Source of the DNA: Silvanigrella paludirubra
GTDB taxonomy: Bacteria; Bdellovibrionota_B; Oligoflexia; Silvanigrellales; Silvanigrellaceae
Assembly (NCBI RefSeq): GCF_009208775.1
Contig: NZ_WFLM01000004.1
Location: 372,001 to 436,000 of the forward strand
Direction of reading: 5' to 3'
Length of the DNA stretch: 64,000 bases
How positions within the stretch are numbered: the first letter of the stretch is position 1; each line of letters begins with the position of its first letter. This document shows positions 49,615-58,201 of the stretch, piece by piece. A program made the position numbers and the translations under genes. The notes below the pieces were generated by a model. The model was not told where the DNA came from. It did no database searches and worked only from the letters and a program-made list of their open reading frames with translations.

Positions 49615-50805
49615 ATGATACTCCACATCTTGATTCTATTTTTACCTTTAAAAAGTTATCGGAAGATTTGTATAAGTGCTTTATTTTTGCTTTTGAGTAT
49701 TTTTGTTTCTAAAATTTATGCAAAAGAAATTAAAAATGATTGGGAATCAACTGTTACTTTTGGTATAGGTAATGTTGGTTATATGAACAATTTTCAGACA
49801 GGGATTCTTCAATCTAGTTTCTCACTTTTATTTAGACCTTTTGAAGAAAATAAAAACTTTGAAGCTAAATTTAAAATAATGACACAATCTCCATCAAAAG
49901 AAGATGATGGTTTTATTGAAGTCCCATTACGTGATTATGATTTCTCAAAAATAGCAGAACTTTGGTTACGTTATCAAATTTTTAATCAACTCGAACTTAA
50001 AGCTGGAAGATTTTCTGATACACCAGATGAAACAACACCATTATATTGGCCATACTATTCTTTATATTCAAAAATTGATTTTTATAAAGACCCTGAAATA
50101 AATCCTTTTATAATTGTCAGGCAAGATCTTTTGTCTGTATATTCCTATCAATCTAATAGATCTACAGCAACAAATATTGAAAGAACAAGAGTTGAGCTAG
50201 ATTTAAATTCAAAAATGACATCTCAAAATTTGGAATTAAAATTAAATTTAAAATCAAACTATGATCAATTTTCGGATCCTGACTATGCTCTAAGTTCTTT
50301 AAGTATTGGGCGTGAGCAGTATATTGATAAGACAGTAACATATCACGATCAAAAGTATCGAATTGTTAATTTTTACAGTGATTTTAGTCTCGACTATGAT
50401 AACTTGATTTTTTCAAAAATATTTTTAAAGTATTGGAAAAATTTAGATTCCGATGTTTTTAATGAAGGTAAAATATTTGGAATAGAAGAGAAGATTCATT
50501 TTAAAACAAATTCCTTAAGTTTTGCTTATATAAAATATTATGCAGAACAAAGTTCAGTTCCTCCTTCTTCATTATCTTCCTATTATTATCCAGGATTTCA
50601 AATTACTGCTTTAGATGTAAAATTTTCTCAAGATTTTTTGGAATCTTGGAATGCGCTACTTGAATACAGATATCAAACTTCAACACCTTATGGACAATCA
50701 AGTGATATTTCAATAAGTCCTGGAGCTGTTCCTGTTATTCCTAAATATAAAATTTCGTTATTGCTTGAATATCATTTTGATTCATCGGGAAGACAGGATA
50801 ATTGA
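49615..50805 (+). CDS. predicted outer-membrane beta-barrel protein
   Basis: This 396-residue protein matches no family that I can name. The N-terminus holds a signal-like segment (KSYRKICISALFLLLSIFVSKIYA, about residues 13-36), cut before KEIKNDW. The mature part shows alternating polar/aromatic strands (YDFSKIAELWLRYQIF, LELKAGRF, LNLKSNYDQF, ALLEYRYQTS) and ends close to YKISLLLEYHF, a beta-barrel closing strand. Start choices are ATG 49615 and TTG 49630. It may be a porin-like or LPS-assembly-type barrel. The start is back to back with the divergent coiled-coil gene. Confidence 0.6.
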   Translation: MILHILILFLPLKSYRKICISALFLLLSIFVSKIYAKEIKNDWESTVTFGIGNVGYMNNFQTGILQSSFSLLFRPFEENKNFEAKFKIMTQSPSKEDDGFIEVPLRDYDFSKIAELWLRYQIFNQLELKAGRFSDTPDETTPLYWPYYSLYSKIDFYKDPEINPFIIVRQDLLSVYSYQSNRSTATNIERTRVELDLNSKMTSQNLELKLNLKSNYDQFSDPDYALSSLSIGREQYIDKTVTYHDQKYRIVNFYSDFSLDYDNLIFSKIFLKYWKNLDSDVFNEGKIFGIEEKIHFKTNSLSFAYIKYYAEQSSVPPSSLSSYYYPGFQITALDVKFSQDFLESWNALLEYRYQTSTPYGQSSDISISPGAVPVIPKYKISLLLEYHFDSSGRQDN

Positions 50806-50833
50806 CACGTCAATAAAAAAATTAGGCCTTATT

Positions 50834-50846
50834 GCACAATTTGTGC
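50834..50846. promoter_or_regulatory. Palindrome upstream of fliW
   Basis: A perfect 13-base palindrome, GCACAA-T-TTGTGC, lies in the 93-base gap before the fliW start. It could be an operator or a small leader hairpin. I see no regulator gene next to it. Confidence 0.3.
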
Positions 50847-50898
50847 TTCTCACATAACCTGATAAATGAATGTAATTTTGTTTAATAAGGGGGCTGGC

Positions 50899-51420
50899 TT
50901 GAAAATAAATACATCACGCTTCGGAGAAGTTGAAGTCAATGAAAGTGATATGATTTCACTGCCTGAAGGACTTATTGGGTTTCCTGAACTTAATCAATTT
51001 ATATTATTAGATCATGATAATGATTCTCCATTTAAGTGGCTCCAATCTGTTTCAGATCCTGCAATGGCATTTATCGTTATAAGTCCATTATCATTTAGAC
51101 CAGATTATATGGTTGAGGTAACTGAAGAAGAAGTTTCTGCTTTAAAATTATCAAACCCCAATGAAGCCGTTATTTCAGTTATTGTTACTATTCCAATGGA
51201 TCCTAAAAAAATGAGTGCTAATTTAAAAGCCCCATTGGTGTTTAATTTAAGTAACAGGTTAGGGAAACAAGTTGTTTTAAAAGATCCTCAGTATCAAACA
51301 AAACACTTCATTATGGAAGAAATGAAACGTTATTCTCAAAGAGACACACAAAACGATCTCAAAAAAGCTATTCAACAGCAAATTGCGAATAAAATGGATA
51401 ACGAAACAGTAAATAAATAA
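50899..51420 (+). CDS. fliW: flagellar assembly factor FliW
   Basis: FliW binds flagellin and the translational repressor CsrA, so that flagellin mRNA is translated only when flagellin is being exported. This 173-residue form has the typical start KINTSRFGEVEVNES, then ISLPEGLIGFPELNQFILLDHD, FKWLQSVSDPAMAFIVISP and AVISVIVTIPMDPKKMSANLKAPLVFN. I choose TTG 50899 because AAGGGGG lies six bases before it and the family starts there. The ATG at 50866 would add 11 unrelated residues. No csrA or flagellin gene is in the window. It implies a flagellated relative or lineage. Confidence 0.9.
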   Translation: MKINTSRFGEVEVNESDMISLPEGLIGFPELNQFILLDHDNDSPFKWLQSVSDPAMAFIVISPLSFRPDYMVEVTEEEVSALKLSNPNEAVISVIVTIPMDPKKMSANLKAPLVFNLSNRLGKQVVLKDPQYQTKHFIMEEMKRYSQRDTQNDLKKAIQQQIANKMDNETVNK

Positions 51421-51421
51421 T

Positions 51422-52351
51422 TTATATACTATATCTCGTTAAATATTTTTCATAATCAGGCATTTTCCCTTTAACAATAGAAAAATAAGTTTTTTGAAGA
51501 TGTTCTGTTATTTCTCCGCGTTTGCCAGAACCAATTGTTCTTCCATCAAGTTCACGTATTGGTGTTACTTCTGCTGCAGTGCCTGTAAAAAAAGCTTCAT
51601 CAGCAATGTAAATCATGTCACGTGTTATTTGAATTTCTTTTACTTCCATTCCTTGATTTTGAGCTATATGAATAATGGTATCTCTAGTAATCCCCGCTAA
51701 AGCGGATGTTAAAGTTGGAGTATATATTTTTCCATCCTTAACTACAAAAATATTTTCTCCGCTTCCTTCTGCCACATACCCTTGGTGATCCAATAATAAA
51801 GCCTCTTGATGGCCATTATGAACTGCTTCTTGACGTGCCATAATGGAATTTAAATAATTCCCATTCGCTTTTGCTTTAGATAAAACACTATTAACATGGT
51901 TTCTTGTATAAGAAGAAGTTCCTACTTTTATTCCATGAATTAAATTTTCTTCTCCTAAATAAGATCCCCAGTCCCAAGCGGCAATCATCACCCTTACAGA
52001 AAGTTTATTCATTAAAAGACCTAATGCTTCACCACCATAATAGGCCATTGGTCTAATATAAGCGGATTTGAGTTTATTTCTTTTTAAAATTTCAATTTGA
52101 GCATCGTTTATTTCTTTTTTTGTATAAGGAATTTTCATTCCAATAATATGAGCGGATTGAAATAAACGATTTGTATGATCGTGCATTCTAAAAATAGAGG
52201 AATCTTTATCAGATTCATAAGCTCTTACGCCTTCAAAAACTCCAGCACCATAATGTAACGTATTTGTTAATGCGTGTACTTTTGCTTCTTGCCAAGGTAC
52301 ATATTTTCCATCCATCCAAATTTCACCAAAATCTCTATTTTCTAATGACAT
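51422..52351 (-). CDS. ilvE: branched-chain amino acid aminotransferase
   Basis: This 309-residue PLP enzyme of fold class IV makes the last transfer of an amino group to give leucine, isoleucine and valine. It begins WMDGKYVPWQEAKVHALTNTLHYGAGVFEGVRAY. The PLP lysine lies in SKAKANGNYLNS (about 158-169), and EGSGENIFVV and FFTGTAAEVTPI form the cofactor cradle. AAGGA precedes the ATG. It is the last gene of the leu operon, 12 bases after leuB, and one base from the convergent fliW end. Confidence 0.94.
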   Translation of the reverse strand: MSLENRDFGEIWMDGKYVPWQEAKVHALTNTLHYGAGVFEGVRAYESDKDSSIFRMHDHTNRLFQSAHIIGMKIPYTKKEINDAQIEILKRNKLKSAYIRPMAYYGGEALGLLMNKLSVRVMIAAWDWGSYLGEENLIHGIKVGTSSYTRNHVNSVLSKAKANGNYLNSIMARQEAVHNGHQEALLLDHQGYVAEGSGENIFVVKDGKIYTPTLTSALAGITRDTIIHIAQNQGMEVKEIQITRDMIYIADEAFFTGTAAEVTPIRELDGRTIGSGKRGEITEHLQKTYFSIVKGKMPDYEKYLTRYSI

Positions 52352-52363
52352 TGTATCAATTCC

Positions 52364-53443
52364 TTATATAAAACTTAATATTTTATCTGTTATTTCTGAA
52401 GTTGTAATTGCTTTTGATTTATTTAAGCATATATCTTGAGTCCGATAACCTGCTTTTAATGTAGAATGCACCGCTTGCTCTATTGAGTTTGCTTCCTCAA
52501 TAAGATGAAAAGATTGTTTTAATAACATGGCAAAAGAAAGTATTTGCGCAATTGGATTTGCAATATTTTTACCTGCAATTTGAGGTGCTGAACCACCTGA
52601 GGGTTCGTATAAAGCAAATCCTTTCACATTAAAACTTGCTGAAGGCATTAAACCTAAACTTCCTGGGATGGCAGCTGCAGCATCAGATAATATGTCTCCA
52701 AATAAATTTGCCGTAACAAGAACATCAAACTGGGAGGGATTTATAAAAAACTGCATAGCGCAATTATCTACTAACATATGTTCTAAGGTAACATCTGGAT
52801 ATTCTTTTGAGATTTCAGTTAAAATGGTTCTCCAGAGTTTAGAAGTATCTAATACATTAGCCTTATCAACAGATGTTACTTTATTTTTTCTAAGTTTAGC
52901 TAATTTAAAACTTTGATGAGCCACAATTTCAATTTGTTTTTCATCATATTCCGAAATATCATGGGCTTTTCTGATATTATCTATGATATATGATTTATGT
53001 TCACCAAAATAAATATCACCAAGCAATTCTCTAACGATAACAATATCTATCCCATTTTCTCCTATGACACTGTCCTTTAAGGGGCAAATATCTTGAAGTT
53101 CTGGATATACTTTTGCTGGTCTTATATTTGAGCTAAATTGAAAGTTTTTTCTTAAAGCTAAAATAGAATTTTTTTCACAATCTTTCCATTTTACAGAATG
53201 GGATTCTAAAATGGGACCGCCAACAGATCCAAATAAAATGGCATCCGAATTTTTACAAACATGCAATGTAGTATCTGGAAAATGGCATCCATATTTTTCA
53301 AAGGCCGCTCCACCAATATAACCATGATTTAAAGTAAAATAATGGTCAAATTTATTTTCAATCTTTTTGATGATACGGATTGTTTGTTCCATCACTTCAG
53401 GGCCAATTCCATCGCCTGGTAAAATTGAAATCGTTTTTTTCAT
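52364..53443 (-). CDS. leuB: 3-isopropylmalate dehydrogenase
   Basis: This 359-residue NAD+-dependent enzyme oxidises and decarboxylates 3-isopropylmalate in leucine synthesis. It has ILPGDGIGPEVM at the N-terminus, LALRKNFQFSSNIRPAKVYP (substrate arginines), VIVRELLGDIYFGEH, KANVLDTSKLWR, VDNCAMQF, and TANLFGDILSDAAAAIPGSLG for Mg2+ and substrate. AAGGA precedes the ATG. It lies 9 bases after leuD. Confidence 0.96.
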   Translation of the reverse strand: MKKTISILPGDGIGPEVMEQTIRIIKKIENKFDHYFTLNHGYIGGAAFEKYGCHFPDTTLHVCKNSDAILFGSVGGPILESHSVKWKDCEKNSILALRKNFQFSSNIRPAKVYPELQDICPLKDSVIGENGIDIVIVRELLGDIYFGEHKSYIIDNIRKAHDISEYDEKQIEIVAHQSFKLAKLRKNKVTSVDKANVLDTSKLWRTILTEISKEYPDVTLEHMLVDNCAMQFFINPSQFDVLVTANLFGDILSDAAAAIPGSLGLMPSASFNVKGFALYEPSGGSAPQIAGKNIANPIAQILSFAMLLKQSFHLIEEANSIEQAVHSTLKAGYRTQDICLNKSKAITTSEITDKILSFI

Positions 53444-53452
53444 GACGAATCC

Positions 53453-54052
53453 TTAATGATTTAGAGAAGGAATAATCCCTTGTTCTATTTGTGCATTTTT
53501 AAAATTTACAATTTTATTTTTGAAGGTCATTAAATAATCAATTTCATCAAATCCATTCATAAAGCAAGATTTTTGAAAGGAATCTATTACAAATTCAAAA
53601 TCCTCATTTAAAGAAGAATGAATAGAATTATTTTTTAGATCAATATTTAAAAAATATTCATTTTCAGAAGAATTTAATATTAATTTTTGTATAGTAAATT
53701 TATCTAATTGAATTAGAAGCAATTTATTTTTTAAACTATTTCCAGCAAAAATATCAGCAAAAGATGAGGCAATGACGACTTGTATTCCATATTCTTTTAA
53801 AGCCCATACGGCATGCTCTCGGGAAGATCCACAACCAAAATTTTCTTGTGTTATTAATATACTGGAATTTTGAAATTTTTTTTGATTAAAAACAAAATCA
53901 TTTGAATTTTCTCTTAATCTTTTAAATAAATTTATTCCATATCCGTTTTTTGTTACGGAAGTTAAATATTGTGCTGGAATAATAAGATCGGTATCTACAT
54001 TATTCATTTCTAGAGGTATACACTTTCCAAAAATAGTTTGATTTGTATTCAT
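53453..54052 (-). CDS. leuD: 3-isopropylmalate dehydratase, small subunit
   Basis: This 199-residue swivel-domain subunit works with LeuC to turn 2- into 3-isopropylmalate. The loop FGCGSSREHAVWALKEYGIQVVIASSFADIFAGN is the family's substrate-binding stretch. The start is ATG 54052, eight bases after AGGA. A TTG at 54058 would lie on top of the ribosome site. It lies 14 bases after leuC and 9 bases before leuB. Confidence 0.94.
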   Translation of the reverse strand: MNTNQTIFGKCIPLEMNNVDTDLIIPAQYLTSVTKNGYGINLFKRLRENSNDFVFNQKKFQNSSILITQENFGCGSSREHAVWALKEYGIQVVIASSFADIFAGNSLKNKLLLIQLDKFTIQKLILNSSENEYFLNIDLKNNSIHSSLNEDFEFVIDSFQKSCFMNGFDEIDYLMTFKNKIVNFKNAQIEQGIIPSLNH

Positions 54053-54066
54053 TTTCAATTTCCTAT

Positions 54067-55464
54067 TTATAAATATTTTAAGGGAGATGTAATTTTACCT
54101 TCCAGAGCACTGGCAGCTACCGTTGCTGGTGATGCTAAATGGGTGTAACTACCCGTTCCTTGTCTGCCAACAAAATTTCTATTTGTAGAACTAATACATC
54201 TTTTGCCATTTGGTACTTTGTCATCATTCATGGCAAGACACATCGAGCATCCTGGCATTCTAAAGTCAGCACCAGCATTTATAAATATTTTATCTAACCC
54301 TTCTTCTTTTGCTTGCTTTAATACCGATTCTGAACCAGGAACAATATATAAAGTAACAGAAGGATGAATTTTACGGTTTTTAAGAATTTCAGCAGTAATA
54401 CGAAGATCTTCAATCCGACCATTTGTACATGAACCAATAAAAGCCCAATCAATTTTAGTTCCTTCAATTTTTGTACCTGGAGAAATTTTCATATAATCTA
54501 TAGCTTTTTGGTACATTAACTTTTCAGATTCAGAAATTTCACTATCTTTAGGAATAAATCCATTTATTTCTATAGCCTGGGAAGGATTTGTCCCCCAAGT
54601 TACCATTGGGTTTAAATGGTTTATGTCTATTGTTACTTGAGTATCATAATTACAGTTTGGATCACTTTGAAAAGAACTCCAGTAATTTGTTAATTTATCC
54701 CAATTTTTATGAGAGGGGGCAAAGGGGCGATTTTTTAAGTAACTATAAGTAGTTTCATCAGGGGAAATTAATCCACCTTTTGCTCCACATTCAATACTCA
54801 TATTACAAATAGTCATACGTTCTTCCATTGACATTTTGCGTATGACATTTCCTGTATATTCAATTATGTGACCTGTCGCTCCCCCAATCCCAATTTCAGA
54901 AATTAATTTCATAATGAGATCTTTAGCAAAAACTCCATTTGGTCTTTCCCCTTTAAACTCAACTTTCATTACTTTCGGTTTATGAAGTAACAAACATCCA
55001 GTGGCAAAAACATGTGTGAGTTCTGAAGTACCAATGCCAAATGCCAATGCACCAAAGGCACCATGAGTTGCCGTATGAGAGTCTCCGCAAACAATTGTTA
55101 ATCCAGGTTGTGTGATCCCAAGTTCAGGACCAACAACGTGAACAATACCTTGGTATCCGCTATCAAAGTCAAAAAAAGGAATATCGTGTTTTTTTGTATT
55201 TTTTCGAAGCAATTCTACTTGTTTTTTTGCAGCATGATCAAACGTTTCATTTCTATTTTCACTTGTTGAAATACTATGATCAATAGTAGCTATGAATTGT
55301 TTTGGATTTAAAATAGGAATATTTCTATCTTCTATTGTTTGAAAGGCTTGAGCTGATGTTACTTCATGTAAAAATCCAAAATCAATCGCAATTACCGAAA
55401 TGCCGTTCGATGAATTATCTATAACATGATTTTCCCATATTTTTTCAACAATATTTTTTTTCAT
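54067..55464 (-). CDS. leuC: 3-isopropylmalate dehydratase, large subunit
   Basis: This 465-residue aconitase-type subunit carries a [4Fe-4S] cluster held by cysteines in FIGSCTNGRIEDL and MPGCSMCLAMND. It also has IDHSIST, FDFDSGYQGIVHVVGPELG, VCGDSHTATHGAFGALAFGIG and NRNFVGRQG. I start at ATG 55464, preceded by AAAGGAC, which gives the E. coli length. A longer frame reaches back into leuA without a ribosome site. Confidence 0.96.
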   Translation of the reverse strand: MKKNIVEKIWENHVIDNSSNGISVIAIDFGFLHEVTSAQAFQTIEDRNIPILNPKQFIATIDHSISTSENRNETFDHAAKKQVELLRKNTKKHDIPFFDFDSGYQGIVHVVGPELGITQPGLTIVCGDSHTATHGAFGALAFGIGTSELTHVFATGCLLLHKPKVMKVEFKGERPNGVFAKDLIMKLISEIGIGGATGHIIEYTGNVIRKMSMEERMTICNMSIECGAKGGLISPDETTYSYLKNRPFAPSHKNWDKLTNYWSSFQSDPNCNYDTQVTIDINHLNPMVTWGTNPSQAIEINGFIPKDSEISESEKLMYQKAIDYMKISPGTKIEGTKIDWAFIGSCTNGRIEDLRITAEILKNRKIHPSVTLYIVPGSESVLKQAKEEGLDKIFINAGADFRMPGCSMCLAMNDDKVPNGKRCISSTNRNFVGRQGTGSYTHLASPATVAASALEGKITSPLKYL

Positions 55465-55474
55465 TTCAGTCCTT

Positions 55475-57061
55475 TTATTTTTGAATATAATTGTTTTGAA
55501 TGTAACATTGATTTGTTGCATCTATTAAAGATTTCAAAGCTGAAATTTCAATATCTAAATCTTCTCCAATTCCTGTAAATATTTTTTTGTTTGCGTCTTT
55601 GATAATCGTTTTAGAATGACTCATTGAGTTTATTCCCTTGGAAAGAGATTGGCTCGTATATTTTTCAATTTTTAAATCGGGAATATATTGCACGATAGCA
55701 TTGTATAAAGATGTAAAAGCCGATCCTGATTCCATTGTCTTAAATTCAAATATTTTTTTATTCCCAAAAAATTCACCAGAAAGTTCTAAGTTACTTTCAA
55801 AAGCTTTTTTTGTATAATTTATGAATTCCATTTTAATGGGATTTCTAAATTTAATATAGGTTTGAATCAGTTCTCTATCTGTGATTCCTTTTCTTCGATC
55901 CGCATATTCATTTTTTATATATTGGGCAATATTTGCTTTTTCATCATCATTACAAATGTAACCATATTTTTCAATAATATCTTTTGCATGATTGCCTCCA
56001 CTAAAAGGACCAAATTGAAATGTAATTTCATTTCCAATTTCTCGTGGATCGAACGGTTGATAAGATAAAGGATTTTTTATAATTGCATTTGTATGACCTC
56101 CAGAAGAATGCTTTGCTGCATTTTCTCCTGTGATAGGCCAATGAGTTTGTCGCTGTAACATATTTAAACTAACAAAGTCTGAAATATATTGTAAGGTTTC
56201 AGTTTTAAAATTGGTGTAAAATGTTTCTTTATATTTTAAGTTTTTTCCAAATGTTTTTAAGTAAAGAATACATTGCTCTAAAGAAACATTTCCTGCTCTT
56301 TCGCCAATGCCATTAAAACATCCTTCAATTTGGGTTGCTGGTCCTTCAAATACGGCATTCATCGAGTTTTCAAGAGCTAGACCAAAATCATTATGACAAT
56401 GTGTAGACCAAATTATATTTTTATTTGGAAATTCTTTTTCGATAATTCTGGAATGTATTTTCATTTTTTCTACAAAATATTCTTCTCCTTGAAGTTTACA
56501 TGCGCCTCCAATCGTGTCCGGACAATTTATAATTTTGGCTCCGGCTTCAACAGCAGCACGAATCACATCGGTAACAAAATCAAAATTTTCTCCCATTCGT
56601 GAATAACCTTCAGGACTAAACTCAATTTCAACACCTTCATGATGCGCCATTTTAATTAGTTCAAATACATCTTTCGTTATTTTAGAAAAATTTTTACCAT
56701 AGTTTCCAAGTGCGTCCATTAATTGAGGATCAACGGGAAGGTAAGTGTGTAACCTTGCTTTTTTGTTTGAAATAGCAGGTTCTAAAGATCGAATTGTAAT
56801 TTCAAATTGCTCTTTTTTTAATTGGCATAGAGCCGCGATAATTGGGCTAGAATTTGTATTTGTTACTTCTTTAGCGATTGTGTTCACTATCATAAAATCA
56901 AGTTTGCTAGCACTTGGAAAGCCAGCTTCTAAAATATCGACTTGAGCATTTGCAGCAAGCCTTGCATATTCAATATTATTTTCAAAAGACATGCCAGCAC
57001 CTGGACATTGTTGCCCATCTCTTAAAGTCGTATCAAAAATCATAATTTGTTTATTATTCAT
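55475..57061 (-). CDS. leuA: 2-isopropylmalate synthase
   Basis: This enzyme of about 528 residues condenses acetyl-CoA with 2-ketoisovalerate, the first committed step of leucine synthesis. The TIM barrel starts IMIFDTTLRDGQQCPGAG. HCHNDFGLALENSMNAVFEGP holds the metal-binding histidines. The C-terminal domain (about 395-520) is the regulatory domain where leucine inhibits the enzyme. The likely start is ATG 57061, which has GGGA upstream. ATG 57073 lacks any ribosome site. It is the first structural gene of leuA-leuC-leuD-leuB-ilvE and is preceded by a leader-peptide gene (57177-57290). Confidence 0.95.
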   Translation of the reverse strand: MNNKQIMIFDTTLRDGQQCPGAGMSFENNIEYARLAANAQVDILEAGFPSASKLDFMIVNTIAKEVTNTNSSPIIAALCQLKKEQFEITIRSLEPAISNKKARLHTYLPVDPQLMDALGNYGKNFSKITKDVFELIKMAHHEGVEIEFSPEGYSRMGENFDFVTDVIRAAVEAGAKIINCPDTIGGACKLQGEEYFVEKMKIHSRIIEKEFPNKNIIWSTHCHNDFGLALENSMNAVFEGPATQIEGCFNGIGERAGNVSLEQCILYLKTFGKNLKYKETFYTNFKTETLQYISDFVSLNMLQRQTHWPITGENAAKHSSGGHTNAIIKNPLSYQPFDPREIGNEITFQFGPFSGGNHAKDIIEKYGYICNDDEKANIAQYIKNEYADRRKGITDRELIQTYIKFRNPIKMEFINYTKKAFESNLELSGEFFGNKKIFEFKTMESGSAFTSLYNAIVQYIPDLKIEKYTSQSLSKGINSMSHSKTIIKDANKKIFTGIGEDLDIEISALKSLIDATNQCYIQNNYIQK

Positions 57062-57075
57062 TTGTTTTCCCATAT

Positions 57076-57160
57076 AAAAAGTAAAACTTTAAATGTAATC
57101 ATTTTGTAATTTTTATGTAAAATGAACTTTAATTTTGTTTAAAGTGTTAAATATTAAATT
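57076..57160 (-). promoter_or_regulatory. Possible attenuator RNA between leuL and leuA
   Basis: On the minus strand, ACTTTAA-ACAAAA-TTAAAGT can form one hairpin. The same upstream arm can instead pair with a later TTTAAAGT that is followed by a T-rich run. A CATTTT/AAAATG pair lies between them. Such exclusive pairings are what attenuation needs, but all stems are AT-only and thus weak. Confidence 0.3.
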
Positions 57161-57176
57161 TAAGAGATTTAATTTT

Positions 57177-57290
57177 TTAGAGTTTAATCAGAAGAGATGG
57201 GACGAGAAGAATTGATGTTTTTAAACTAATAGAAGTATGAGGTTTATTTTGATTGAAATATGAATATTGATAATACTCAAAAGTCTTCAT
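57177..57290 (-). CDS. leuL: leu operon leader peptide
   Basis: This 37-residue open frame precedes leuA on the same strand. ATG 57290 has TAAGGG about ten bases upstream. The peptide ends SILLVPSLLIKL. Five of its six leucines use the codons CTT, CTC, CTT, CTG and CTC, although TTA is the dominant leucine codon in neighbouring genes. Val GTC and two Ile codons are also in the cluster. A short peptide with rare leucine codons at its end, placed before leuA, is the hallmark of ribosome-mediated attenuation as in the enterobacterial leu operon. Stalling for lack of Leu-tRNA would allow transcription into leuACDB-ilvE. The RNA structures that follow are weak, so mechanism details are open. Confidence 0.65.
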   Translation of the reverse strand: MKTFEYYQYSYFNQNKPHTSISLKTSILLVPSLLIKL

Positions 57291-57350
57291 TAGAAAAGCC
57301 CTTATATTAACTATGAATTACGCCATCAATCTGGCTAGGCAACCAATGAG

Positions 57351-57379
57351 AAAGTAGCATAAGGAAAATAACGTGTAAA
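57351..57379 (-). promoter_or_regulatory. Promoter of the leu operon
   Basis: On the minus strand, TTTACA (57374-57379), 17 bases, then TACTTT (57351-57356) with a TG one base before it (extended -10). Transcription would start about 50 bases before the leader-peptide ATG. Confidence 0.45.
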
Positions 57380-57386
57380 GAATTTT

Positions 57387-57415
57387 TTGTGAATTTAATA
57401 ATTTTTCTATATTAT
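57387..57415 (+). promoter_or_regulatory. Promoter of msrA
   Basis: TTGTGA (57387-57392), a 17-base spacer and TATTAT (57410-57415) point towards msrA. It lies back to back with the leu operon promoter. Confidence 0.45.
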
Positions 57416-57451
57416 CGTCTATGAAAAAATTTATTTGGGAAAGGATACGAC

Positions 57452-57940
57452 ATGGAATTTGAAATAGCTACCCTTGCGGGAGGTTGTTTTTGGGGTGTGG
57501 AAGAACTTTTTTCTGAATTAGAAGGAGTTCATAAAACAGAAGTAGGATATACAGGTGGTTCAACAGTTAATCCTATTTATAACGACGTAAAAACAGGAAA
57601 AACGGGTCATGCAGAAGCAATTCAAATCCACTTTGATCCGACAAAAACATCTTTTGAAAAAATTTTGGAATATTTTTTTAGGCTTCATGATCCCACAACT
57701 TTAAATAGACAGGGAAATGATGTCGGGTCGCAATACCGATCCGCCATTTTTTATCATACAGAGAAACAAAGAATATCAGCTGAAGAAATTAAAATTAAAA
57801 TAAACAAATCCGGTAAATGGAAAAATCCTGTTGTTACTGAAATTGTAAAAGCCACTCCATTTTATTCGGCTGAAGATTTTCATCAAAAATATTTGAAAAA
57901 AAACCCAAATGGGTATACGTGCCATTTTTTGAGAGACTGA
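57452..57940 (+). CDS. msrA: peptide methionine sulfoxide reductase A
   Basis: This 162-residue enzyme reduces methionine-S-sulfoxide in proteins or as the free amino acid. The catalytic Cys12 is in GGCFWGVEELF. EVGYTGGSTVNPIYNDVKTGKTGHAEAIQI, DPTTLNRQGNDVGSQYRSAIF and AEDFHQKYL are all standard. AAAGGA precedes the ATG. It is transcribed alone. Confidence 0.95.
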   Translation: MEFEIATLAGGCFWGVEELFSELEGVHKTEVGYTGGSTVNPIYNDVKTGKTGHAEAIQIHFDPTKTSFEKILEYFFRLHDPTTLNRQGNDVGSQYRSAIFYHTEKQRISAEEIKIKINKSGKWKNPVVTEIVKATPFYSAEDFHQKYLKKNPNGYTCHFLRD

Positions 57941-58121
57941 ATGAGAAATTTTTTCCTTCTTTTTTTTGATATGAGAGCAAAAATTTAAAAGATCATTGGA
58001 AAACAAATTTAATATCAAAAATGGTTTGTAATATTTATTTTTTTGAAATGGAAATAATTTTATGCATATAAAAATTTATAAATAATAATTTTGTTTTTAT
58101 ATTAATATTTACAAAAAACTT

Positions 58122-58162
58122 AAAGTCAATCATTTGACTTTTATCCTTATAAATTCTTGATA
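58122..58162 (+). promoter_or_regulatory. Promoter with operator-like repeat before the H1-like gene
   Basis: An 8-bp inverted repeat, AAAGTCAA-TCAT-TTGACTTT (58122-58141), contains the -35 TTGACT (58134-58139). TTGATA (58157-58162) follows after 17 bases. A repressor bound to the repeat would cover the -35. Confidence 0.4.
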
Positions 58163-58201
58163 AAATCAAATGAAGAGAAACTTAATCAGAAAGGAAAAAA
58201 A

